Assembly: GCA_950295325.1 (NCBI GenBank)
Contig: OX485808.1
Span: 932,501 to 996,500, forward strand
Source: Polytrichum commune
Taxonomy: Eukaryota; Streptophyta; Polytrichopsida; Polytrichales; Polytrichaceae
Length of the DNA: 64,000 nucleotides
Direction: 5' to 3'
Shown here piece after piece: positions 23,669 through 36,212 of this stretch. The notes below the pieces were generated by a model that saw only the letters and a list, made by a program, of their open reading frames with translations, had not been told where the DNA came from and ran no database searches. Made by a program: the position numbers and the translations under genes. Each line of letters starts with the position of its first letter. Positions within the stretch are counted from its first letter, which is position 1.

Positions 23669-24760
23669 GGGCCACTTCACACACAAGACTGAAGGCTCGT
23701 GACCATTGCAATCTAAGGGCCACTTCACACACGAGACTAAGAGCCCGTGACCATTGCACTTCAAGCACTCTCATTGGTGGAAAAGGCGGAGCCGGTCCAA
23801 ATTCGCTTCACACCACGCTTGAGGGACCAACGGAGTATGTGACTGTAAGATGGATGTAAAGTCTACATGGAATCCTACATGGCATCGAATGGATCATGTT
23901 TCATGGTCACTTGGACTACTTTCAAAAACCATCTCTTGGAGGGTGGCCTAACACAAAACGGGGAGACCATGACACTTCGACCGCTCACAACCGTTGGTTT
24001 ATTCTATTTTACCATTTTCGAGGACCCGCATGAATAGACATCCATCGAAATAGCATTCGGTTGAGGACCCGGTCACATATGACTTCACACTACACTTGAG
24101 AGTCTGTGACCGCACTACATGAGTTTGGAGGTGTGTTGGGACGGCCTTTGAACACTTTCTTTTGGGCTCTCACAATTTCATGGTCACGGCTCTTGGCTCT
24201 TGTGTGAAGTGGCCTTAAGAGCTCTCATTAGTCAAAAGGGCGGAGACCGTCCAAGCTCACTTCACACACGAAGGTGAAGGCCTGAAGGTCCAAAGAAAAC
24301 TTCGTGGAGGAAAAGTCTACGTGGAGGTGCTACATGGCGGACCATGGATAAGGTTTCATGGTCTCCCGGAATTTTCGTCAAACCCAATTCCAAAAGGGCC
24401 TGACACAAATTCAGGGAGACCATGACTTCTTTTAATATCTTTTTCCAACATGACAGATTGCAAGATAGGTTGCAGGGCAACTTTCATAACAAACTCCAGG
24501 ACATACAAACAACACCAAGTAATTCTCTTAAATTAACATAGTTTGAGACATATTATATTAAACAAAATCCTCCCCTCTTTTACGGCCAACAAAATATGTG
24601 ATGGTCCTGCAACATGGTCCATTCTCACTTCACCCTATGCTTGAGGGCCCACGACTACATAAAATGGCTTTCCCAACACCCATGGTACGGCCTTTGGATG
24701 AGAGTCAAGGGTCCTCATCATTATAAGGTCATGGCTCTTCGCTCATGTGTGAAGTGGCTC
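23669..24760. mobile_element. Tourist-type MITE (outer), interrupted by a sibling MITE
   Basis: Starts GGGCCACTTCACACACAAG after TAA (23666-23668) and ends CTCATGTGTGAAGTGGCTC near 24760, followed by TGA (a one-base-changed TAA). Its interior matches the reverse complement of the 57181-57751 element on both sides of the inserted copy, for example GAGCTCTCATT and GGGCGGAGACCGTCCAAG. Without the insertion it would be about 590 bp. Non-coding. Confidence 0.7.
23717..24215. mobile_element. Tourist-type MITE (inner), nested in its own family
   Basis: Opens GGGCCACTTCACACACGAG at 23717 after TAA (23714-23716) and closes CTTGTGTGAAGTGGCCT before TAA (24216-24218). The outer element's sequence resumes immediately after (GAGCTCTCATT), where the 57181 copy reads the same without interruption. 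This is a clear self-nested insertion into a TAA within the family's own sequence. Confidence 0.75.
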
Positions 24761-25598
24761 TGAGACTGAAGGACTTCACCCTGAGAGATATAAAGGTAAC
24801 GGGGAGTTACCCACTACACTAAATACGATATTTAGTGCAACTCACTATTTGGAATTACGCAATGCTATATCTATTTATTGAACATCTCATATTCTACCAA
24901 CAAATGTCTAATTGGTAGTTTGGACATTATAAAACATGGACAACTTTACTTGATAAAATTTTATTTCAATAATAATAAAATATAGCACCGTGTAAATCCA
25001 AACAATATGTCACACTAAATATCATATTTGTGGTAGTTGGGACTGTGGTGTGACACAATCTTCTCACCTCGTGAGTAAACGACCATTAGTTAAGAGCACT
25101 TAACTCACCCCAAAGGCGTGGAGGGAGAGCTAGTTCACTAACTTATCCACTTGAAGACTATTTGAGGGGACTAGTTGAGGCTCAAGGTTGGGTGGATCAT
25201 ACCTTTTTGTTTTCCTCTCTCTTTTGGAGAGAAGTTACATTGCTATTAAAGCTCCAAGATCTTGTACCTTGGTGTTATGGTGTTGTTACTTTTCTGTTGC
25301 GTAACATTTGTGTTTCAAGTTGGGGAGACAATTAGATCTATTTTGCAAAGGAAGGGAATGAGTTTTGTTTTGTTTTGTTTTGTTTTGAGAGAGGCAAAAG
25401 GGGAGCTTAAAGCATGCTTCATAGAAAGTTTTTTGCAATTTTTTGGTCACCGGACCCACATGTCATCCAAATATTTTGGTTTTCTGATTCAAGGTTTCTT
25501 GGATGATCAAGTGTTTCCTTTTGTGTTCTTCTATTTTTCCTTGAATACATTATAATGGTCAAGCTTGTAAATTAAGTCCTCGGGCTCTCTAGTTTTTG
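24761..25598. other. Region with two palindromic CACTAAATA motifs, no gene
   Basis: CACTAAATACGATATTTAGTG (24817-24837, 21 bases with arms of nine) and the related palindrome at 25013-25032 may be the two ends of a short MITE of about 216 bp in the family of 189-555 and 51807-52196. An ORF of 97 codons at 25262 has no motif. Confidence 0.4.
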
Positions 25599-26595
25599 GG
25601 TATTGTTTACATACAACACCGTGACAATGAATATGGAAATATTTGTCCCTAATTATGAGGCCTCTCCTTTCATGGTTAACCCCGTTTCTACCTTCCCAAC
25701 AATTGAGGAAATTGTGGATAAATTCAGAGTGCTTTTAGCGGAAATACTCCCAAAAGGTTGTTTAAAACACAATGGGGACTTGGTCATCAATTATTCCCTC
25801 GTATGAGTATTTGCAAAGTTTATCGAGGGCCTATTTGCATGGTAAAAAGGAGATACCCTATGATACCAATGCATATTTCATTAATGGAATACATAAGGCA
25901 AAGTACTTTAAGAGAAATTTGACAAGATTTTAAGTTGTTGCATCAATTTGAATCTAGTTCAAACTATGGCAAATATATATGGATGAGGCCATGCCACACG
26001 TTTTGAATAAGCTCACTCTGTCATCTCAATCAATGATGAACTTCTCAAGGCAAATAGTGCATCAAGATGTATTTGTTTTAATGATTGGTGTTGCATCATA
26101 TTGTGTGTGAGTTATGCTTTTGCTATTACCTTTGGGCTGAAAGTATAGAAGGGTAATGACACTTTGGTATTAGGCAACATTGATCAAGTTCCTACGGACA
26201 AGCATACTAAAGTCCATGTTAAGATAAAACAATGTTATATTCAAATTAATTGCCTTGTCTCTAAGTTGAGCAATGGTATTGATTTGATATTGGGAAATGA
26301 TTGGTTAGTACAAGACAAAAACGTTTGGATTTTCAATTTAAACATTGCATGTTTACTAAAGGCCGTCGTAAAATGACTGTGTATACAAATATAATGCAAA
26401 GTCAAAATCCAAATTCCCATAGACTCACTTGCATGCAATTCAAATGGTCAATTCGGAAGGAAGAAATTTCATTCTTAATTCAATTAAACTACAGTTGGAA
26501 ATGTGTGAGGCCAAACCACCCACCCTTAAGCGTCCTAGTCCGGGTGAGGGAATGGATATCACATTCATGTTTCCACAACTCCATTTGACCAAACT

Positions 26596-27816
26596 CGTGA
26601 GAACCCATGACATTTCCCATCAATCAGTGCACACCAATCCATTCCACGATAATATTACAAGCGTTGACAAACGCTCTTCTCTATTATCACAATCATAACC
26701 TCGTGTTCTCCTATCTTGCTAATGAACTAAGTATCTAAAGTAATATTAAGTAACAACTTAATTAACTAACTCTCACCGAGTCTAATGTAGCACCACGGGA
26801 TCCCCCCTTTATATCACTACGGTTCTCCCTTAGTCATCTACCCAAATCACTCAAAGCCTAGCATTAAAGTAAGCCAGCAGCCTCGGAACAATAAGCCCAG
26901 CAGACTTCCAACAGTAAGCTAGTAACCTTGAATCAGTAAGCCCAGCTTCGAAACATTAAGCCCGCAACCTCCCAACAGTAAACCAGCAACCTCCCAACAG
27001 TAAGCCCAACGGACTTCCAATAGTAAGCCAGTAGCCTTGAATCAATAAGACCAGCCTCGAAACAGTAAGCCAGTAGCCTCCCAACAGTAAGCCAACAGCT
27101 TCGAAACATTAAGCCCGTAGCCTCCCAACAGTAAGCCCAGCCTCGAAATATTAAGCCCACAGCCTCCCAATAGTAAGCCCAACCTCGAAACAATAAGCCA
27201 ACAACTTCAAAACATTAAGCCAGTAGCCTCCCAACAGTAAGCCAGCAGCTTCGAAACATTAAGCCCGCTAATCCTCTACCTAATTCCACTAATTACCCAA
27301 GCCCCCTACCTAATCTTCATACCTAATTCCACTAATTTCCCTAATACCCCCTTACTAATTACACACTTTTTCTCTAGCTCTAAGAGCTCAAAATCCTAGA
27401 GAGGAGGGGGAGAGAGAGAGAGAGAGGAAGGAGAGGAGGAAGAGAGAATGAAGAGAGAAGAGGAGGAGGAGGGGAGGGCACCCAAGACCACAAACCCCTT
27501 AACCTTCTCCTACTTAGTAGGACCTTATCCTATCCACTAAGCCCTCACCCCCTAAACCAACAAGAGCATGTTCTAATTCAACCATTTAAATCCAAGGCCC
27601 TTCCTCTTGCTTCATCAAACACTACTCAATCAACCAAAACACTCCCTAATGTCGCTAAGCTTCTAATTAACCACACAAATAGGCTTAAGGTCTAAACATA
27701 AATCCACACCGAGCCTCACTCTTTTTATACTTTTAATTGTTTCAATAACACCCGAATTGCAATCCTAAGTAGATCCTAAGCATAAAACAAATATGAGCAC
27801 TCATTTTGGGCTCATA
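26596..27816. mobile_element. LTR-like insertion (1221 bp) inside the gypsy pol
   Basis: The 3' end (TTTTGGGCTCATA, preceded by CACTCTTTTTATAC and an AAGTAGATCCTAAGC block) is homologous to the end of the solo LTR at 30684-31796, and the start CGTGAGAACCC resembles TGTGAGCCCAG. It lies exactly between the protease and reverse transcriptase remnants. Flanks AAACT and AAATG are a weak, eroded match for a 5-bp duplication. It contains a minisatellite (26870-27270) and a GA-rich tract (27395-27480). Confidence 0.55.
26868..27270. repeat. Minisatellite of about 20-25-base units
   Basis: Some 17 irregular copies of a unit like AACAGTAAGCCAGCAGCCTC, varying in length and alternating two spellings (CTCCCAACAGTAAG and TTCGAAACATTAAG). 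It lies within the LTR-like insertion, in the same relative place as the different minisatellite of the solo LTR. Confidence 0.85.
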
Positions 27817-29579
27817 AAATGGCAGAGAGGACACAATGGCACCACCTTATGCCACAATGTTGGAGGACTTGTTGATGTGTTTTGGCCTTTACCAAGTGGA
27901 TTACCTCCATAGTGGGGAATGGCCCATTTTATTCTTCTTGAGCCAAATGGGAAGCCACCTTTCATATCTATCTATAGGTTGAGTCCTCTAGAACTACATG
28001 AGGCTAAGACGTAGATTAAGGAATACTAAAAAAAAAGATGGATTGAGCCCAATGCATCGCCTTCTGGGTTTCCCATATTATTTGTCCAAAAAAGTCGGAG
28101 CACTACAAATGATGGTTGAAATTTTGGCACAAATATATCACCAGATTCATATATCATAGGAAGATGCATCTAAAATGGCATTCAAAACCTCATTTGGGCA
28201 TGATCAGTTTAAGGTCTTAATTGTTGGACTTACTAATGTCCCATCTACTTTCCATGGAGATGAATCAAGCTTTTTAATAAGTTTATCATGTAGTTTGTGT
28301 TAGTATATCTTGATGATATCCTAATTTTCTTAAAGAATGAGGAGGAATATGGGCAACATTTAAAGTAAGTACTCCAAGTTCTAAGAGAGCAACAAGCTCC
28401 ACTGATATTCCAAATTCATGTAGTTTGTGTTTTATACCAAGATGGCTAAGTGTCATTTCAGGAAAGTATAATGACACTACTTAAGCCATGTTATCGGCCA
28501 AGAGAGCATTAAAGTGGATCCTAAGAAAATTGAAATTGTTGTGAAGTCGCATAGACCTCTTGAAATTGGACAATTACAATATTTTTTGGGGGTTTTGCAA
28601 TTACTTTTGCAAATTCATCCATGAATATTTTACTTTAGTGGCACCTTTGACATATTTGACATGAAGCAAATCTAAATTGATTTGGAATGAGGATTGGCAA
28701 AGTGCATTTGAAAATGTTAAATTTGTATTAACACATGCACTTAGTTTTTACATTGTCCAAGTGAAGGGAACCATTTGAGGTCATCATTGATGATTCTTTA
28801 ATAGGGGAATTAACGGTCATGCTTCAAAGAAGAAGACCTAATGCCTTTGAAAGTGGGAAATTCTTCCTTGTTGAGATGAAATATACCAGTAGAGAGGAAA
28901 AAAAATTAGCAACAGTTGTGCACGCCATGTAAACCCGGCGGTATTACTTAGAGTGGGATGATTGCACTGTGGTGACATACCACAACCCAATCATGTATTT
29001 AAAGACACAACATAAGTTATAAAGGTATCAAACTCGATGGCTTGAATTCTTGGAGCATAATTTTGTCTATAAGTGCGTATACTGCACATGACATATCACT
29101 ATGGCGGCCAACACTATGTGATGAGATTTCAGAGAGCTAGACAATCAACTTACTGAATTTGCTAATGATTATAAGTTATATCATATACTTGTTGCATAAT
29201 ATGTTTTTCATCCTTGGTTCTTAAACCCGTACAATCTGAAAAACATATATGGTGGTATGATAAAGCAGTAGTGGTTCAATATGTGTCCTTCCAAGGGTAA
29301 ATTATTAGGTGTTTTCTACTCCATGAATATCATGATGCAATGTACATTGGTCATGTTGGGATAACTAAGACTTGGAAAAGGATGCGACTAAATTTTTGGT
29401 GGCGTAAGATACAAAGGTCCATCATGAGTTATATCTATATAAAAACTTGTAAGATTTTTCAATGGAGTATAACTCCTATTTTGAAGCAAGCAAACATGTT
29501 ACAACCCTTGAAGATTCCCGACATGAATTGGGAGGTGGTCAACATGGATTTTATCTTTGGCTTGACACCTTCCAACTCA

Positions 29580-29667
<88 letters not shown>
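29580..29667 (+). repeat. Compound microsatellite (TGT)n-(TG)n
   Basis: About 18 TGT/TTG units run into about 16 TG units. It interrupts the decayed gypsy integrase, and its translation explains the poly-Cys and Cys-Val ORFs there. Confidence 0.95.
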
Positions 29668-29668
<1 letters not shown>

Positions 29669-30683
29669 ATAAATTGTCCAAAATGGCCCACTTTATGCCA
29701 ACCACAACACCAGTTATTGTTGAAAAAACGACAAGGTTATTTTGTGATCATGTGCATAAACTTCATGGTGTACCCTAAGTAATCCTAAGCAACATAGATG
29801 CTAGATTTACAAATAGGTTATGGATTGCGTTGCATGGTCTTTTGTAGACAAGGTTGGCTATGTCCACCGCATTTCATCCTCAAACCGATGAACAAATGGA
29901 AATAGTACTCCGGGTCATTAAGGAAATCTTGTGATATTAAATAAATACAATGTAGGATGACTGGAATGAATTCCTCGCTAAGGTAGAATTTGCATATAAT
30001 GACTTTTGGCAAGAGTCTGTTTGGAACACTCCATTTATCCTCAACACATGTCAACATCATGTGACACCAATAAGTGGGATCAACATGTGTCAAGTCAAGG
30101 AGTAGTGGATGCGATAGCCATGTCAAACAACATACGTACACATCATCATGAAAGCGTGATTGTGAAGCCCCAACTGTGCATAAATGTTTGAGGCGAAAGT
30201 AGGCACATTTTTATTCTTTCGGGCTTGCACATGATCCTATAAATGATGCATTAACAATAATATGTCTTGCCATATGAATGGCATGGAGCATGTGTACATA
30301 AATTGATATCATGGCTTGGTTTTAAGTTACGTGGTGGTATTGGCTATTGTTTTGATGCACTATGCTTTGGGGTTTGTGGTACATGAACGCAAACGTTCAT
30401 TTCTAAGTGAGGAAGTGTGTAATTGTTGAAGGTGAAGCATTAGGTTGCTTGTAATCATAGAAATGTAATATTAGAAGGTGTAGAAGGTAGAGCATTAGAT
30501 TGCTTGTAGTCAATATAAATGTAAAGGAAGAGGCATGAGAAACAATAAGGTTAAATTAATGCCACAACGATTTTCCGATAGGGATAAGAGCTATCCCACA
30601 TTGTTTGTATGAACCAAGGAAAAGAAGAAAAATAATTAAAGGCAAAACAAGGGTAACATGAGACCATCTCACTCTGAGCATTG

Positions 30684-31796
30684 TGTGAGCCCAGAATCAC
30701 CCCCGCCTTTAATTGCGTATGAGTCCAGGCGGGGGATCCTCTGTCACACTCCTCTCCCGTATTGCGAAAATGTATCAACCCCCGTGAATGAGGCAATGAG
30801 ACACAACCCTGTCTCTTTATTAAACTCTCATAAACCCAAGTATTCATAAATACTTGTACCACAACATACATCAAGTAGGATCCTAATTAATTCCACATTC
30901 TCTAACCCCCAAGCCTAATTCTATGACTAACTACCTACTAACCCAACACTGGTCTACATGATAAACTCCTCTGTCCGCCAACAGTCCATGCCACTTCCCC
31001 TCCAGAGCTTATAACTGGCTGGGCTTCGGCCAACAACCTCACATTCTCCGAAATCCTTTGAGCTGCCGAGCTTTGGCCAACAACCTCACATTCTCTGAAT
31101 CGCCTTTGAGGTGCCTGGGCTTTGGCCAACAACCTCACATTCTCTAAATCCTTTTAAGTTGCCTGGGCTTCAGCCAGCAACCTCACATTCTCTAAATCCT
31201 TTTAAGTTGCCTGGGCTTCGGCCAACAACCTCACATTCTCTGAATCGCCTTTGAGCTGCCTGGGTTTCGGCCAGAAACCTCACATTCTCTGAATCCTTTT
31301 AAGTTGCCTGGGCTTTGGCCAGCAACCTCACATTCTCTGAAATCCTTTGAGCTCGCTCCTTGAGAACAACCAACCTCCCCCGAAGGGACCCCTCCTCCTT
31401 CTCCACTGTTCAGGCAACGGGGAATCCTACTTCGGCAGCATTTTTTCTCATTTCCCCCGCTTCCCTTGGTCTTCCACTGTATCCTTATCGTGTCTCTCCC
31501 CGAGAGGAGTTTTCTTCTCCTCATTCACCGTTCCCCCTGGCTTATCCATAAGCCCTGACCCCCTTTAAATGGACAGCAAAGGTCTTAATTCGAACATTAA
31601 AAACCTGCGTTTGACTCCTTGCCATAGGACTACCTAACCCTCCCCTAACCAATTAAATCAACACTAACTCAACTCAAGCCCCAAATCTAACACTTCACTC
31701 TTTTTATGTTTTCTTCACAATAAATAAAAGTCACGATCTAAGTCCTAATGATTTCTAAGGTTAACACACATGTGGGCACACGACTTTGGGCTCACA
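30684..31796. mobile_element. Solo LTR, 1113 bp, with CATTG target duplication
   Basis: Starts TGTGAGCCC and ends GGGCTCACA, a 9-base inverted end pair beginning TG and ending CA as LTRs do. CATTG lies on each side (30679-30683 and 31797-31801), and the host LTR reads on uninterrupted in the 3' LTR copy at about 47040-47050 (AGCATTGTTCGTATG). No internal region or coding sequence is present, as expected after LTR-LTR recombination. A relative lies at 26596-27816. Confidence 0.85.
31016..31350. repeat. Seven-copy minisatellite, 48-base unit
   Basis: Seven near-identical units, each containing GGCCAACAACCTCACATTCT followed by CTGAATCCTTT and a TTGCCTGGGCTT-like link, lie inside the solo LTR. 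The unit is a multiple of three, so open frames arise on the minus strand; these are not considered genes. Confidence 0.9.
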
Positions 31797-31866
31797 CATT
31801 GTTCATATGCCTTTGTGTATGTGTAATATGTTTGTGAAATCTCATTTCTAGTCCTATTGACTTCCA

Positions 31867-32637
31867 AATGTTATGGGTCCACGCATGCAAGTGAAGTGCA
31901 AAGACATTTGATTGCTTTGAGGTTGCAGAGTGGATCTTGAGGGGTTGGTGCTTTGGAATTTCGGAGCGTTGGAGATGTCTAAGGACACATTTGGTTGTTT
32001 TTTGCTTTTGCTTGAATGTATGTTTGATGCATGAGCATGTAACTTGATTGTCTTAAGTGTTGAGAGGTTTGTTTGAAAGGTTTGGAGGTGTTTAGACTTC
32101 AACAACAATTGACATTAGTGTTTTGAGTGTTTAAGGGCTTATTTGAGAGCGTTGAAGGTGTTTAGATTCCAAGAGCACATGACTTGAGAGGCTTGAATAT
32201 TGAGAAGGTTATTTTAAAGGTTTGAAGGTGTTTAGACTTCAAAACATACGACTAGAATAATTTGAATGGTTTAAGATTTATTTGTGAGGCTTGAGTATTG
32301 TAAGGTTGTTTGAAACCATTCAAGGTGTTTTGAATTTTTGAGTGCTTGAGGTGTACAAGATTTGACTTGAGGTATTTGAGAGTGTAAAACACATTTGACT
32401 TGAGTGATTGGAGAGTACAAAGGGCACATTTAAGAGAAAATGCATTCATTTGAATGAAATAAGATCTAACGAGTGATTAGAGAGTGCAATGGCCACATTT
32501 GAAAGAAAATGCATTCATTTGAGTGAAACGAATTATAACTTGAATGATTAAAACGTTGTAACACACATTTGAAAGCAAGTGGACTAATTCTAGGTGTGAG
32601 AGATTTGACTTGAGTGATTAGAATGTCTTTAGGCATT
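31867..32637 (+). repeat. Leader of the LTR element, TTGAG-rich degenerate repeats (left part)
   Basis: Degenerate repetition of phrases such as GACTTGAGTGATT, GGTGTTTAGACTTC and AACACATTTGA. It ends at the 12-bp sequence TCTTTAGGCATT (32626-32637) that is repeated after the LINE. The same phrasing resumes at 45335. Confidence 0.7.
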
Positions 32638-34740
32638 AAGTTGGTTTGCGAGTGTGGGAGGTGGGGGATGACTTGAGAGGTGAAGCCGGAACACTCTCGG
32701 CGAAGCCCTGACAGATCTGAGAAGGTGTTGGAGGTAAGGGGGGAAGTGCCAAGGTAGAAGTGGCTATCCTGCTGCTCCCGTAACTCTTCCCCCCCAGCCA
32801 CCCACCTCTTCAGATTTTGAAAGGGCACTGAGAGATGTGGCCACCGTAACAAGCCCCCCATAAAAGATCGTGATAATCAGTGCATCCACACTCTCCTCAT
32901 AGGCCCCCCCGACACCAGAAACGGTAGAACGAAGCAGCCGCTGCTGCACCTCGGAGATCTACTGCCGAGCCACCACCACATGACATCGCCACTACCACGG
33001 AACACATCAACATATCTGACCCTGCAATACGTAGCTGACTGGATTCTCAAACTGCTGCCACGCCGCCACTGGAGACATCTGCTTCAACGAGTAACAACTG
33101 CTGCTACTCACCACGGGAAGTTAGCCACCGAAGTAACCGCCCCGACGAAGCTGCCGCCCACACCTGAAGTCCCCTTGCAACCAAATCCACCACCGATACA
33201 GCTGCTGCTCGCCGGATACACGTAGCCGCCGAACTCGCCGGGACCTCGTAACCGCTACTACCTCAAAACACATTCTCCGAAGTCCCCTACAACTCGTAGC
33301 CGCTGCTGCCGTTGTCAATAAATCGGTGCTGCCATCGAAACACAGACTCCGAAGACCCCCACAACTCGTAGCCGCTGCTGCCGCCGTCGCCAACGTCCCT
33401 TCAAAACTACTGCCACTCCCGCAACCCACAGCCGCTGCTACCACCCAAACACAGGTTTAGAAGCGCCCCCGCAACTCGCAGCCGCTGCTGCCACCGGAGA
33501 TTGCAGATCCAAGCTCAGATCTGTACTCAGATCCAGGCTCATCGAACATTACATCTAAAATCCAGCACATTAGACTAGACTTACAAGACCCAGAGATTGC
33601 ACCGAGTGAACTCAGTCAAAGGATCCTGCGGGTGTCCACATCTAGCAGAAACATAGTCAAAATTTCTGTTGCAAGACATAGAAATCCTCAACAAAGGATA
33701 GTATGACTACAGATAGGAAAACCTTGAGAGATTACAACCCAGAGGAAGATTGGGACAAACTGCAGCCGGAGAGACTTTAGACCTGCGCTATCTACAAGCA
33801 CTGCTGAACGCCGAAGGAACTGCTAAAACCAAGGAGGAATTGCTTAAGCGAAAGGAGAGCCGTCACCAAAACCGAGAGCTTGTCGAAGCAGCGGGGAGCC
33901 CCAGAAGATGCCTCAACACTGTGCTCCAGAAGAGTGCTGGAAATTCTTGACAAACACACGACAGAGGGAGGAGTTCCGATTCGGAGATTTGCTGCTGGAA
34001 ATCAGAAGGCTGCAAACACGGCATTGCAGCAAGAAACAAACGGGAGTTGCGTGCTGTGCAGTTGGCAGACACCGGAGGATAATTGGATCGACACTATATT
34101 AGCCACAGAACTACTGCGAAGTTGTGCAGCACCGGAGCAGAAGTTGTAAAGACGTGAAGCTGCGGGACGTGAGAGGCCGCGAAGCTGTGGAACTGTACAG
34201 CTGATTACTCCTCAACCAACAAGGGATTCCAAGGTAAGATTTCTAAACCATCCATTGCACATAGACTTAGATGCACACACATAAGTAATAAGTAGTCACA
34301 TAGCAATTTTTTTTTGTCAAGATAGGAGGTAGTATGAAGGTTGCATATGCAACCATGTTTGCTTTTGTATTATGGCTCATAGTAGCCTCCTCATATTGGA
34401 AATCCTCTCACCGTGTCCCCTCTCACACTATTTGGATAGGATATTCAAGTTGTCGTTATGAAAACATACATGAACACAAACCAACACCAAAAGTAGTACC
34501 ACCATGTTTTTATGCCTCTCCATATTGGAACCTTATGTATCTCATCAAAACATCCACACCCCTAGATAACTTAACACATCAATACACTAATCTAGAAAAT
34601 GAAAAACCAAAATTGTTGCATGCTTGGATTATTAATAATTATTGTTCCAAAACCAATAAACGAAATAAGAGTAATTATATGTAAGACACTCAAAACACTT
34701 CTTCCCTAAAAACAATATCCAATTTGGCCCACAATTTAAT
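32638..34740 (+). promoter_or_regulatory. 5' region of the LINE, partly GC-rich with CCGCTGCTGCC repeats
   Basis: Between 32650 and 34230 base composition is much richer in GC than the surroundings. Four spaced copies of a core GCCGCTGCTGCC (about 33305, 33375, 33432, 33480), 50-70 bases apart, form an irregular minisatellite. LINE promoters usually lie in such 5' regions; function here is inferred. ORFs of 60-130 codons on both strands lack motifs. Confidence 0.4.
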
Positions 34741-36212
34741 TTGTGGAATGGATTTGGCATAGGGATGATAAGAAGTATGGACCTAGTTAACCCTCCACAA
34801 AAACTAAGCCACTCATTTGAACATTGTACTTGTCACAGAATGTCTACATCCACCAACGTTGCTGCCACCACTAGGAAACTATTTGAGCAAAATGTTGATA
34901 TGATAGATGCATTAGCAAACGGTAAAAAAAGACAAGTCGGTGCTATGATTGTGTCTAGCCAAAAGAAGGCAAAGGGCAAAGGAGTTGTATCCCCACGCCC
35001 CCCCCCCCTTTTGGTTAGGATATCATGCGATGAATGCAATTGCATGTGAAAATGGTGAAACATTAGAACCAACAGTCTCAGTTAGTGAACTTGTCAAATT
35101 TGGAATGGAACATGATGAGGCATTAGAACATCTAGAAGCGGTCCCCTCTTTCCCATACATCCCCCAAGAAGTTTGGCCTTCCAAAAGGATGGATGGTAAA
35201 GAAGGTGGGCACTTCAATCTCACTCAAGTCCCTTTCGATGTAGAAGTGGATGAAGGAGGGTTTTCTCTTGACTACCAAATAGCCATAACCTTTGAGCTTT
35301 GTGAACGAAACTTGTCAAGGGATGAAATACATGCAAAAACGGAAGCAAGGTTAAAAGCTATGAACATTGAACTAGGAGAAATCCTAGGAGAACCTATAGC
35401 TATCCTTTGCTTCCACGGCTCTAAGAGGTGGAATGGTATAATCAAACTCCACCTTAAGAACCCAATGATAAATGCCAATGATCTCCTTCATGGCAATAGG
35501 TCATTTATCCTCAAGTTGAATAATATAACCTATTGTAGAGGAAAGACATTCAAATCATTTGATTCCATAGCCATCGCAAGTCTGCTCTCGGTCAAAATCT
35601 CTAGCCCTACACTCAAAGATAGAAAATGGTTCCAATTGCATGAAGAGATTGTCAAAGATGGCTTCAAACGAGGGTATGAATTTGAAGTCACCAATGTGCA
35701 AAAGAATGATAGTGCTGAATTTGCATGGATAAAAATCCCATCTCCGGACCAAGCAAAGAAATTAAAAACCTTCAAAATTTCATTTTTCAATGAAATCATG
35801 GAAGTACACTTTGCTAGTATGGAGAAACTCTCCGAGTATGATAAGGTAAAAAAGAATGCAGTAGTATTGATTGCAAAAAACTTAAGCAAAACCAAAACCA
35901 CCGTCACCTTAGAGGAGGGGATAGAGAAACTCTTTGGAGAAAAAAAATGTGGCGGGCATTTTCTTCCGATTAGAAAAGGGGAAGCATGTGGGATCATGTA
36001 ACGTACAATGTTTTAATGCGGCAGTTTATAAGAAGTATGTAAAACAAAACCACCCAATTCTTGGTAAATACGTAGAATTTTCACCTCATTCCAGAAGTTT
36101 GGATGGAATTGATGCCCCCTCCGCAATAAAACTTGCTAGACTAGGCTTTGCTGATGTCAACACCACACTAGCCAACACGATTCAAGCCTTGGAGAATGCC
36201 CCATCAAAATGA
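34741..36212 (+). pseudogene. LINE ORF1 protein, broken by frameshifts
   Basis: Three frames join into one product of roughly 450-490 residues. The first frame (34741 or the better ATG at 34840) passes to the second at a C run (34999-35010), which stays open to 36001. The frame then changes at an A run (35939-35946) and reaches TGA at 36210-36212, after which open sequence continues (LSKMVEEAVSKGAVEIRKEM) with coiled-coil character. Two segments have the alternation expected of RRM-like folds (around AILCFHGSKRWNGIIKLHL and around FAWIKIPSPDQAKKLK). ORF1 proteins of LINEs bind RNA and form the ribonucleoprotein. I do not recognise a named family. Both frame changes are in homopolymers, so assembly error is possible. 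Confidence 0.6.

Larger units (their letters stand above)
25599..30185 (+). pseudogene. Decayed Ty3/gypsy retrotransposon pol, interrupted
   Basis: Order on the plus strand: a retropepsin remnant (26062-26370; LILGNDWL is visible, with a diverged active-site segment before it); after an LTR-like insertion (26596-27816), reverse transcriptase (27925-28500; PPFISIYRLSPLEL, then VYLDDILIFLKNEEE, with a YLDD box); an RNase H remnant (28780-29100; SREEKKLATVVHA, RRYYLEWDD); and integrase (29280-30110; GHVGITKTWKRMRLNFWW, DMNWEVVNMDFIFGL, FHPQTDEQME after frame corrections). Stops and frameshifts are frequent, and a TGT/TG microsatellite (29580-29667) has expanded inside integrase. The order PR-RT-RH-IN is that of Ty3/gypsy. 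LTRs of this element were not identified. Confidence 0.85.
30424..31866 (+). repeat. 5' LTR, interrupted by a solo LTR
   Basis: Without the insertion the LTR is about 325 bp. It includes an internal duplication of about 62 bp (GAAGG..AGCATTAG..TTGCTTGTA twice, 30427-30525) that explains its extra length over the 257-bp 3' LTR. Shared later words are CATTGTTTGTA, ACCATCTCACTC and GTGTATGTGT-like sequence. Confidence 0.7.

Noticed and set aside
26933-27193. Minus-strand ORF with repeated Trp- and Tyr-rich phrases
   Set aside because: It is a translation of the minisatellite at 26868-27270.
29340-29782. ORFs with long runs of Cys, Leu or alternating Cys-Val
   Set aside because: They are translations of the TGT and TG microsatellite inserted in the decayed gypsy integrase.
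25599-30185. Endogenous pararetrovirus instead of a retrotransposon
   Set aside because: An integrase with a GHVGITKTW-type start and an FHPQT-type block is present, and no movement or coat protein is seen, so Ty3/gypsy is the better reading.
31016-31350. Seven regularly spaced repeats resembling a CRISPR array
   Set aside because: The copies are contiguous with no unique spacers, sit inside a plant LTR, and no cas genes are present.
31231-31524. Minus-strand ORF with a 16-residue repeat
   Set aside because: It comes from the 48-base minisatellite in the solo LTR, whose unit length happens to be a multiple of three.
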